From: Trebouxia sp. TZW2008 | Lineage: Eukaryota > Chlorophyta > Trebouxiophyceae > Trebouxiales > Trebouxiaceae | Length of the DNA stretch: 64,000 nt | Assembly (NCBI GenBank): GCA_002118135.1 | Contig: BDIU01000063.1 | Location: 62,439-126,438 of the forward strand | Reading direction: 5' to 3' | Shown here: positions 11,601 to 23,600 of the stretch, piece after piece | Numbering within the stretch: position 1 is the first letter of the stretch | Layout: the number at the start of each line of letters is the position of its first letter | Notes under the pieces: generated by a model | What the model was told of the DNA's origin: nothing | Seen by the model: the letters and a program-made list of their open reading frames with translations, nothing else | Database searches by the model: none | Translations under genes and position numbers: made by a program

Positions 11601-14600
11601 TAACACACAGCCGTAGTTCCACGGAATGCAGCACCATGGAACTGCTGCTGTTTCTTACGGATGTCTTGCTTGTTTTCACTACACCATGAAACAGGAGTCC
11701 TGGTCAATGCTGAAAGACACTATTCTCAGAGCACGCCAACCTGAAAGGGCATGCTGACAGTCTGGTCCTCCTCAGCATCAGCTGCTTGTTTGACTCGGCA
11801 GTGTAAAGGCAAAAGCAGGTGGCGGTGTGAAGCCAAAAGCATTAGTGTATCATCAATTTGTTGGCTTCCAAGCCTGTACGTCTCAATGGTCAATCTCAAT
11901 CGGCGCTTCTGAAGGCAAGTTATCAGCAAATTTCCTGCAGCCTTGGGCGTATACAGGCAAGAGCAAGCCCCACTTAGGAGCGTGCTGCCTTTCCTGACCC
12001 CAAGCAGGAGTCCACAATGATGCTCAGCCTGTACTTCCTGAAGCTAGTGATCAGCATTGCAGATACTATGCATGTGCAGGCAATTGGAGAAGCCATCTGC
12101 ACTCTGGACCAGCCACAATCCAAGGAGGGTCTGTGGGCAGTCTACATAGCCTCCACTCAAACCCCTTGCTGCTTCCCTGGGGTGGGGTGTGACCAGCGTC
12201 AATCATGCCACTTCAGATGAAACCACAGCATCCTTACTGCATCCCCTTGTGCCTGTACAGGCAAGCGGAGAAGCCATTTACACCCTGGATCAGCCGCAAT
12301 CCAAGGAGGGTCTGTGGGCGTGCTACGTAGCCTCTACTGAACCCCTAGCCCGCTTCTCTGGGGTTGATACAAGCAAAGCAATGAAGCTGCCAGGGGTGGT
12401 GGGGTACGTGGGGGCGGAGGACATACCCAAGGTTTGTTCATGCATGCATTCAGTTGTTTTTTGGCTCGTCCATTTGTCCATGTGTTCATTTATGCATGCG
12501 TTTGTTTGATTGTTTGTTCGTCTGTAGCATAACCATTAATTTTGCTGAATCTGATGTTCTTTTGGACAACTGTTTGTTTCAAGCCGTGGTGCACAGCGAA
12601 TGAGAATTGTCTGTTGCAGAATCAGCAATTGCTGTACCTGACTTTTGTTTTTGGCTAGGGAGGTAAGAACAGTGCCATGGGGCAAGAGCCTGTGTTTGCT
12701 GAGGGGCTGGTTGAGTGGGTGGGGCAACCCATAGGGCTGTTGGTGGCTGAGACTAGGGCTGCTGCAGAGCGTGGCGCTCAGCTTGTGGAGGTGATTGCTT
12801 AGTTGCTTACATGAGTGCAAAGCTCAAGGCATTGATTGTACATTCTCTTCAAGGAATTGTCTTGTGTTGCTCATCGTCATCAATCACAGCAGATAGGTTG
12901 GGGTGACCTATAGGGCTGCTGGTGGCGGAGACCAGGACTGCTGCAGAGCGCATTGCTCAGCTTGTCGAGGTGAGTGCTGAGTTGTTCATCACTTGGGTGT
13001 GAATCTGAGGGCACTCCTGTTTTATGGTCATGTAGATGCACATCACCTATTTGTGAATTTCATGGCGTTGTTAGTCCATTGTCTGCATGGCATTGTCTAC
13101 CGTCGATCATTGTCATCAGTCACAGCAGATAGCTTGGGGCAATGCGTAGCGCCTGCTAACTAGAGCTCATGAACCCAGCAGCTAGCTTGTTGAGCGTCAC
13201 ATCAGCATCTATATGATCGAATGCAGCCTGCATGAACATCACGACATGAAGTCAGCATCCAGCTGGATGACTTCATGTCGGTCTGTTCTTGCATGCTACA
13301 TTTCTTCGTCAGACATTGATCTGGCGTTCAACAGGGTGGACAATGAATTTGAACAACCTATGAGTGCAGCAGCCTTGAAGCTGCCACGCACAACTCAAGA
13401 CGCCTGAAGTAATTCAGCAGAGGCTTGGGCTGTTGCAACTTGAGTCAGATCTTTGTATGGCCTGCCCCTTCTGGTCTTGTCACAGTCCAAATGATTATTG
13501 GGCAGCTGCAAACAACCCTGGTTAGCTTTGTCTGCTTCCAAACTCATTCCAATGGAGTCTGTTGTTGGAAGAGAGCAGTGGCACTTGAGCCAGCAATGTT
13601 CTCTAGGCACACTGTGTAGAACGCCCTTCAGAGCAGTGCTGCTTCAAATGCCATCCTCGCTTTCAGCATAAGGCTCTTTCTACAGCCGACATAACCATTT
13701 TGGACTGGACTTCTGTTATAGCAGCAGAATGAATCAATCATTGCCATTTATGCTACTGCATGGACAGACTTGAATGCAAGGGGCTGAGGCTGTAGCTGTG
13801 AATAGAGCAGGGATATCGTGGCATGATCACTGCACACTTCCTGCCTGCTCTACTGCCCCAAAGCAGTGCAGACAAACCAGCCTGAATGTGTCTACTATAC
13901 TGCACGCATGATACTTTTTTGTGCATGTCCCATGACCAGCATGCTGCCTGCTGCTCAGCACAAGCTTTGGAGCAGACTGGCAGTGAGACAAAGCAGTATG
14001 CTTGACAGCTTGACACAGTATCCAAATGCTGTTCTCAAACAGAAAGGTTGCATCAGGCTGGCTTGTTTGACCCAAAGCAGCTGAACCTGCACATGTTTGT
14101 TGGCAGTCAAGAAGGAGCTGCGGGGCTAACTGTTGCATGTGATGCAGAGGTGCTGTTAGACACTGTAGTCTGTTCTGCGCATCTACCCCAACCCATTTAC
14201 ATGTGCCAGTTCATGCTGTTGGCGCTGTCGGGCTCAGATGATGTTTGGCACGCATGCTATCAACTCTGATGCTACGTGCTGCGTCAAGCTCTGCTTGTAA
14301 GGGTTCATGCTTTGACAGTGCATGCTGTGTAAGTTCATGCTGTGCCAGTCCATGCTGCGCCAGTTCATGCTATTGCCTCTGTTGGGCTCAGCTGATGCTT
14401 GGCATACACGCAGTATGTCTCCAAACCCTACAGCCATGCACTATGTCAGGCTCTGCTTGCAAGAGTGCAGAGCTGCAGGCACTAATTTTGCACTGCTTGT
14501 ACTGCTGTCTATATTTAGGGTTTAAAGTCTGTTGACACAGAAGCAGTCAGTGTCCAGCAGTAGAGCAGAAGTAGCAATTTCGGACAGTTGCAGCCCAGGC

Positions 14601-17600
14601 TAATACTTTGGCTTACACCAGCAGTGCGTGACCATGTGAACATGCAAAGCATGACACGGCTGCGGCTGCAGCTTGGCTGGCATCATGTCAACAAATGAAT
14701 AGCCACAAAGGAAAAGTCATAAGTTGACATGGCTCCAGTCAAGGTGCAGCCACAGTTGTGTCATTGTTTCTGTGTGAATGCGTTCATGAGGTGCTGCTGG
14801 AAGCAAAATGTTGCAGCATGTTAGCTCCTAGCAATCTGATCTATATCAACACAGTGAATAGTTCAAGTGCTGCGCATGCCAGCACATACACATAGCTGGC
14901 CAAGGCTGAGTACTTGCCTATGCAAATCAGCTGCCAGCCTTAATGCTGCAAGTGGGTACAACCATTTCCTGTCTGTTCTGTATCAGCCAGACCTTGACCA
15001 CATGAATGAAGGCTTCCTTGAGACAAACCCTCAGGTCAGAACAGCGCTTCAATGATATCAGGGAGTTGCTGCATAGAACAGAGATGAGTAAATCAGCATG
15101 CCACTTTCGGTTGGCGCCTTCAATTGGACACTGTTACACCTGGCTACAGCCCCAGCTGCTGGTCCCCTTGGTTTACATCAAAATTGCCCTTTGCAGGGTC
15201 CATTGATGGTGGCTGACATACATACATGCATGCATCAAGCTGGCGTTAAGCTTGCGGGCCTTGTTCCACAGCAGCAGAACCTGTGTGTGTTTGACGGCAG
15301 TCAGAAACATGTGAATCCATCACACTGCCTTACACTTGGGCTTCTATCCAAAGTAGCAGAACCTGCGTGTGTTTGCTGGCAGTCAGAAAGAAGCTGCGCA
15401 GCTGACTATAAAGACTAGTATGTGGTGCTAGAGGCTGGAGTCTCTTGCGCATCTGCTGTCTGACCCACTTGTATGTGCTGGTTCATGCTGATGCTCAGCG
15501 CAAACTCAGATGATCTTTGACATGATGCATGCATCAGGCTGGCTCCATGACTTGCAGGCTCTGCTGAGTTTGCTGAAAGCAGCAGACCCTGCATGTGATT
15601 GCAACTTATTGGCAGTCACAAGGGAGATGCAGGGCTTGGGCTGTACCTCAACCTTACACGAGCTGTCACTTGCCCTGGAATTCTTTTTGTGACCCAAAGC
15701 AGCAGAATTTGCATGCGTCTATTGGCAATCAGGCCAGAGTTGCAGGGATTTTGTCTGCTTCTCTACTGTACTTGTGCTGCTAGAGGCTGCTGCTTGCCCT
15801 GCAACTACCTGCTTGACCCAAAGCATCAAATTCTGCATGTGTCTGCTGGCAATCAAGAAGGAATTTGCATCTGTCTCTACCACAAATGCGCTGCCACAGG
15901 CTGTCACTTGTCCTCTAACTCATCTTTTGCCCTGAGGCAGCAGGGCCTGCATGTGCTTCTTGGCAATCAAAAAGGAGGTAGCGGCAATGCTGTCTGTCTC
16001 TAACTTGCATGCACTGCTAGAGGCTGCCACTCGTTCTGCAACTCCTGTCTGATGCTGTTAATGTGCCACTTCAAGTTGCCCAACTGGGGCTCAGACGATG
16101 CATGCATGCGTCATGCATCAGGCGGCTGCACATTTGCGGGCTCGCACACTTGCGGGCTCGCACCTAAAACGGTTGACCCTGCCTGTGTTTGCTGGCAGCC
16201 AGAAAGCAGTTGCGCAATGATTGCAGCAACTAGCATGTGCTGCTAGAGGCTGTAGTCGGTTGCGCAGCTGCTGCCTGACCCATTCACATACGCAAGTCCA
16301 TGCTGATGCCCCACTGAGCTCAGACATTAACTGACATGCAAACTACATGTCTTCAAAACCTGCAGCCTCACGCTGACCAGGCTCTGCTTGCAAGGGTTTA
16401 TGCTGAGCCACTTCACGCTGAGCCAGTCCATGCTGACGCTGCAGTTGGGCTCAGACATGATTGGTATGCATACAAACCGTCTACACTCATATGCTGTGTT
16501 AAGCGCTGCTTGCAAATGTTCAGAGCTGCAGCACTACATCTGCAGATGCAACATTTCTTGTCAACACAAACAGTCCATGCCTAATAATTGCAGATTTGTC
16601 TGCCGACGCTGCAGCAAGTCATGTGCAGTAAACGTGGTGTTTTGTGCTGACTGTGAAGCAATCCATGTCCAGCAATTGCAGTGTTTCCTGCTGACGCTGA
16701 AGTGAGCACTGTCCAGCGTTTGAGCTGATACAGCAAGGAGGCGGTTTGCAGTCTAGCTGTAGATCCTGGCAGAGGCTGTGCACGGCTGTAGCTTGGCTGG
16801 TCGTGTTCTGCTTGATGAATTTCCACAGAGGAAAAGCCATCAAGAAGAACATTGTGAGCCAGCGTGCAGTCGCCGCCGTGCCATGCTTTACATCTGAGAG
16901 CGTACACATGTCACCATTGATGTCGCTGCAGAAGTGACTTCAGTTGTGACTTTGCCTGCCAACATGCCAATGGTGACTGTAGACACAGTCTGTGAGCACT
17001 CTAGCTGCAGATGCTGGCAAAAGGCTGTGCACGGCTTTAGCTTGGCTGGTCATGTTCTACCTGATGTGTTTTCCACAGATAAAAGCCATAAGGAAAGACA
17101 TCACCAGTCAGGGTGTAGCCGCCGCCGTGTCATGCTTTGCATCAAAGCGCATACAGATGTTGCCAAGGACGTTGCCGCAGAAATGGCTCCAGTTGTGACT
17201 TCGCCTGCCAACATGCCAATGCTGAGTATAACCACAGCCTGCTGCCACAGCTCACAGTTGACACAACCTTTACAACTTGCTCAATCACATTGCACAAGTC
17301 AGACAACTATGTACAAAGACCTTTCCACTGCGCTGCTGGCTCCAATGCCCACCAATGTCCCTCATTTATGATTGCTGAGGCTGACATGGTGATCCCCAGA
17401 AGGTTTCAATGCCCTTCATAATGCCACAACTTCTGACACAGCCATGCATTTGGTGCATCATTTGGGCCTTCCAATTGCATTGTGCGAGGCGAATCACTGC
17501 ACTGCTGGCTCTGATGTCTACCAATGTCATTTGATCTTGATTGCTGAGCCTGAAATGACGGCCCCCAAAACACTCCAGTGTCTTTGTTGACATCACAAGT

Positions 17601-20600
17601 CTTGACCTAGCCATAGGATTGCTGCTGATTGGATGCCTGCCTGCAAATAACAGCAAAAGCTTGACTTGCACCCTTTGACTGCATCACAGCTAGCAGCAGC
17701 CGCTGCAACAATTCATGCAGAGAAGTTGAAGCAGCAGTGGGCCTGCAGCTTGTTCTGCTGACGCAAATGGCTGGGCAGCTTCCTTCTGCATAGCATACTT
17801 GGAGCAAGTGTTTGGTCTAAACTTTGCCGGAGAAAGCTTTCTGAGCTTTCGTGCTCGCAGGTGAACTATACTTGTCCAGACCCATCATGCAGGTCTCACA
17901 AGCCAGCTGTTGTATAAAGTATCTTGCAGCCTTTAAAGCGTTGATGCAAATGAGCGACAAGACTTGGGCAAAGCCATCACGCACATCTCACGATAAGGCG
18001 CTCATGTGCTGCTGCAAGCACAGATACCTTACATCAGCTGTTTGGAAACCTTATCACTGTGCATGCAGGTGAGTTACACCTTTCCAGAAGATTTGGGCAA
18101 ACCCATCATGCAGATCTCAGAGGCACGTGAAGCTGATTCCTTTCACCAAGTGGCCCCGCAGATGGGGCACAACTCCAACCTGAAGGAGGGTCAAACCATG
18201 GAAAATGCCCTGCAGCAGTGCCAGCACCAGATCAGAGACGGCAGATGGCATCTGCCATCTCAGCTGCATTTCTACATGGAGCCTCAGACTGCTATGGCCC
18301 AGGGCGATGGTGAAGGTGGCATGGAGGTCAGTCAATGTGAAAGGCTGACAAAATCTGAGGTTCTCTGCAATTGTCACAGAACCTTGCTGTGAACCTCTGA
18401 GGATCAGAATCTAGGTGTTGAGTGTCGTTGAACAGATAGCAGACAGCAGATGGCATCTGCCTTCCCAGCTGCATTCCTACACGGAGCCTCAGAATGGCCC
18501 AGGGCGATGGGGAAGGTGGCGTGGAGGTCAGTCACCACACAACTCTGATACAAACTGGGTTTTATCGTGAGTTTTGGCATGGGGGTTGTGATTATCAAAG
18601 TCTGCCAAAAGATGATCCTTAACAGTGAATGGTGAGCCTTGCAGAGTTCTGTTGGGTTGCTCTCAGAGCAAGTTTGATGCAACAGATTAGGGATGGCAGA
18701 GGCATCTCTACCCGGAGCCTCAGACTGCTATGGCTCAGAGAGATGGCGAAGGTGGCATGGAGGTTAGCAATAGCAAAACAGTCAGAACATTTCACCGCAA
18801 GTATTTGGTGTGTCACATGCTCTCATCCTGAAGCTTTGAGAGTTGTATTCTTTGCATGTTCTGTGTTTCCACAACTTGAACTGCTATGACCCAGGGGGAT
18901 CGTGAAGGTGGCATAGAGGTCAGTTATTGTGAGATTCTGCCAAATGTTGATTCTCAAATGTTGATTTACAATTTTTGATTGTGCTCTTATCAACTTTTGC
19001 TAGGAACTTTTGGGAACAAAGTCTATGCAATCTCTGCGACAAGTCAGGGTACAAACAGTAGCTACACAACATAGTTTGTTTGGGTCCGGCCTCAAACCTT
19101 TTTTTTGTTGGCTGGATTCAATTGTTAGCTGGGTCAAAAGCTTTAGGGCTAAAACAATTACCTTTTGGTGCAGGTATGGAGCAGCAGCCAGAGCCCCCAC
19201 TTTATCATGCAGGCGACAGCCCTGGTGCTAGGGCTGGCTCAGTCACGCTGCACAGCCCGCTGCCGCCGCATGGGGGGAGCCTTTGGGGGCAAAACGGCCC
19301 GCTCTGCTGTGCCTGCTGCTGCTGTCGCTGTGGCAGCCAACAAGCTGAAGAGACAGGTTTGCTGCTGACTTCCCTTTTGCCAAATAGGGTAGCCTGCACC
19401 GAGCTGGTCATGCTGAAACGGTGCTCTTTCACCAGTCTGTCATGTTGAGACTTAATGGGCCTTGCGGGGCAAGATTGCCCGTCCTGCTGTGCCTGCTGCT
19501 GCTGTTGCTGTGGCAGCCAACAAGCTCCAGAGACAGGATTTCTGCTGTGACATGTCTCATGCTTGCACAGATCCTGCTGTTGTAGATTGCGCTGTGCCTG
19601 CTGTTGCTGTTGCTGTGGCAGCAAACAGCAAATGACCTCAAGAGACAAGTCTGCTGCTTTCCCCCTGTGCAGATTTAGGAACAGCTGTCCGTTCTTTTTG
19701 CACACTTTTGAGCATGCACCTTGTGTTCCAGGTTGTGCAGTGGTTTTTGGCCACAGCTCTTGTTGTCCCCACAGCAGAAATCTTGCTCGTAATCTTGCTC
19801 AAAGTCAGTTCAGCAACATTGCAGCATTCAGCACGCCCGCTGCCTGGCCTGCAGGTCAGGATGTCAGTCAACCGACAGCAGGACTCCCGCATGAACGGTG
19901 GAAGAGCCAGGATTGAGTTGGAGTATGATATTGGGTTTGATGACAGCAGCAAGATACATGCGCTGGACCTGCGCATGTTCCTGCTGGGAGGCATGATCAT
20001 GGCTGGCTCCACTGTGGATGTTTTCAGCATTGCTGGCATGATTGACCAGGTGAGGTTTACAATACCCATCAACTTTGGTCAAACAAAGTTGAGATGGGTA
20101 GGTCCAGGTCAACCAGGGTCAGACCCTATGCACCTTTACTGTAGCCTATCATCGAAATAAGAAGTCAAACGTATAGAATAGGTGGGAGTAGCAATTTGCT
20201 ACAACCTTGAAATACCACCCTTTTGGTTTCGGCTTTCTCAACCCACTTTATGGGAACAGTGATTGGTGGGTAGCTTGACTGGGGCGGTCATTTACTAAAG
20301 AGTAACGGAAACGTGCGAAGGTAAGCTCAGCCTGGTCGGAAACCAGGTAGAGAGCAAAATGGTACAAGCTTGCCTGACTGTGAGACTTACAAGTCAAACA
20401 GGGACGAAAGTGGGCCATTGTGACTCGGGAGCACCGTGTGGAAGGGCTCTCAATCAACGGATCAAAGGTACGCTAGGGATGACAGGCTGATGACTCCCAA
20501 AATAAAAACTGAAACGTATTTCACCATTTTCTTTGCACGTTTTTTTTTTATTGTAGGATGTTTATTCTTGTTCGCTCACAACATATATACTTTCCTTTTT

Positions 20601-23600
20601 CCAAAACAATCCAACACTCTAATCAACTAAGGTACGTTCTCTCTATTCTTGAAAAAAGTATTGTAAAGGAACAACACAAGATTTATCAATGAATACAAAA
20701 CCGTATAAACAGATACTTTTGCCAATGATGTGCTCTGGAAAATCCCCCAATCTTGGGACTTGTTTAGGTTGCAACAGGTTCTTTAAATTGTAATAGATAT
20801 AAAACAAGAGAAAACTGGAACAACAATTTCTCTTTTCGGGGAAAGATCTTCTCCTCTATTCAGAAATACATTATTTTCAATAAAAAAAAACCTGCTCATG
20901 GCTAGATCACCCGGTTTTGGGTCAAATCAATGTAACTGTTTATTTTTGCCTTATTTAGACTCGTTTTCACTTTGCCTCCACCTAACGGCTTAAGCTAGCT
21001 ACATGGATTTACTCGCTGACCCATTATACAAAAGGTACGCTGTTACTCTTTATAACTGTTTTTTGGGACAAAAACAGTGAGAAGATTGAAAAAATACATG
21101 TATTAGATCTGGAATCCTCAGAGACTACATGCCAAACAAGAGATAGCCCTATAATCTCTTGATGACATAGTCCGATCTTTACGGAGACGTAAAGGGTTTA
21201 TGTATAGACTGCCAGACTGCCCTTATCATGCATGATGCAACTGCCAGTTAGACTGTCGTTGACAATGCACTTCCAAAGATCTCCAGGGCAGCAGGATGCA
21301 TCTGTTTCAAATCAGCATTTGCCACTTGTACTTTCTCAAGCAAATTTGCAGAGTATATTGTGCTGTAGCTGTCCTGCAGTGCAATGCAAAGATGAGCAAC
21401 TCAAAAGGCAAGGCGCCTTGCAGCAGTGGTACAACCTCAGCCTTTGTGAAAGAGCATGTTCAGCGCTGGCTCAGAAGCAATTGCAGTTGGTTCTTGGTTG
21501 ATGCTGACCCATGCTATCTCACAAGCAACGAGTGTTCACAGCCCAGCAGTGCTTCTGGGTCGTTTGCACCACTGCATGTCTGGCCTTCCACATTGCCAAC
21601 GCATCAGATGGAGAGCTGCCTGGGATCAAAGCTTCTTGTGCAGGCGTATATCATTGCTGCATTTGGAACTGACATGCATCATCCAAAGAGCTCGTCAGCA
21701 TCAACAGATTCTGTCTGTCGCAGGCGTATGCTATCGGTCCATTTCAGCTTGAGATCAAGCTGTGAAAGACCAATAGGCTGCCGCATTCAGTAGTGCATGT
21801 CTGCAGTCTCTTCCAGTCTGCCTGTGCATCGATCAAAGAGCGCTAGCATCAACACTTTCCGCCTTATGCAGTCGTACACAATTGCTGCATTGCAATTGAC
21901 ATCAAGCTGTGCAAGAATAACAGGCCGACAGCATCAACACTTTCTTTTTATTGCAGGCGTATGCAATCGCAACCTTTCAGTTTGACATCAAGCTCTGCAA
22001 GACCAACAGGCCGCCGCACTCAGCAGTGCTTGCCCCTGAAAAGTTTGAGTCCCCCTTGATCATGGAGCACGTCATAAAATATGCAACAGCCCGCCTTGGC
22101 ATGGACCCATTGCATGCAGCAATGCTAGTCTATGTCAGCATTGCTGTGTGTCGCAGGCATACACGATTGCAGCATTCAAAAATTTGACATCAAGGTGTCC
22201 AAGACCAACAGGCCGCAGCATTCAGCAGTGCGCCCCCCAGCAGGTTTGAGTCCTCCTTGGTCCTCAAGCACATTACAGAACATAAGGCAGCCAGAACCCA
22301 GTGCATCAAACAAGGAGCTACTTCATGTCAGCATTGCTGTGTGTTGCAGGCGTATGCAATTGCAGCATTCCAGTTTGACATCAAGCTGTGCAAGACCAAC
22401 AGACCACCGCACTCAGCAGTGCGTGCCCCTGGCAAGTTTGAGTCCCCCTTGATCATGGAGCATATCATAGAACATGTGGCAGCTCGCCTTGGCATGGATC
22501 CTGTACAAGTCAGGGAGGTCAACTTCCTGAAGCCTCCTACACCAGGTGTGTCTGCTTGCGTCATGAGTTCATGAGCGCACTGTACCGTCTGGCATTGTCT
22601 GAAAGTTGCCATGACATAAGCAACTTGCATGCCCCGAATAAGTCAAGTCTCCCTCAACCAGGGAACACATCACAGAACATGTAGCAGTCCGCCTTGAAAT
22701 GGATCCCGTGTAGTTTTAGGGAGGTCAACTTCCTAAAGCCTTCTACACCAGGTCTGTCTGCCTACCAGTAACAGCAATGATTGCACTTTCTATTGCATGT
22801 GTTGAATTTGTGTGGCACAAGGTCTGCCTTGCCACACTGGCTTTGCCATGCGTTCTTGAGCGCACACTTTCATTGATTTGGGATTGGTTGTGGTTTTGTG
22901 AATCTTTACATCAATTATGTGCTCTTCTGAAGCACAGCGGCTCAATGCATGGCCATCATATGACCCCAGCATTGCACGTCCTATGTGGTTCAGACCCAAC
23001 GCAAAACGATACTGAACCCTGAAAAGTACGCAATATACAGCTCTTGAGTCAAATGAGAGTCTGACATTTTCTGCGTCCTGTGAAATCATAGCAACCCAGA
23101 CTCGGAAAATTGCAGGGTTATGGAGTAGTGTCATGGATGTGTGCTATGTGGCTAATTGTGGAACTGTATGCTGCAGGCCCATCTGCAGCTCCCCAGGAGG
23201 GTGTGGTAACCATGGCACTAGGTACTACCATTCCAGCATCCTTGTACACCCTGCCTCGCCTTTGGGAGCAGCTCAAGACGGATGCTCAATACGCCCAACG
23301 CCTAGCTCAGGTGCACAAGTTCAACAAGAGCAGCACTTGGCTCAAGCGAGGCATCTCAATCACGCCCTGCAGGTGTGTTGAGCTGAACTACCTTCTGTCA
23401 TTGCAGACCTTCAGCACGTGAACAGGCTTGAAGACTCGTGTGATGGCTCAAAGGCTCCATTAGCCTCACTTGGCTCACGCAGCAACGAGTTTCTCCTGGG
23501 TTTTGTTGTTGCAAGTAGCAAGGTGATGGCCGATGTTGCCAAGGCATGCAGATCTTGAGTGCTTGCTGCATTATGCTGCAGCAGCTGACATCAGCAGTGT

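Larger units (their letters stand above)
20160..21215. mobile_element. Nuclear insertion of mitochondrial DNA (NUMT) inside aldehyde oxidase intron 17
   Basis: Sharply more AT-rich than its surroundings, with long A/T runs, and containing pieces of organellar LSU rRNA in both orientations plus a group I intron core. The LSU text matches the plant/algal mitochondrial form (gactcgggag...gtgtggaagggctctc and gctgatgactcccaa) rather than the plastid form. Bases 20515-20880 are AT-rich without an identified gene. Opposed orientations show that the fragments were rearranged before or during insertion. Confidence 0.8.

Noticed and set aside
20515..20880. Homing endonuclease gene in the NUMT
   Set aside because: AT-rich and next to a group I intron core, but I see no LAGLIDADG or other endonuclease motif in any frame.
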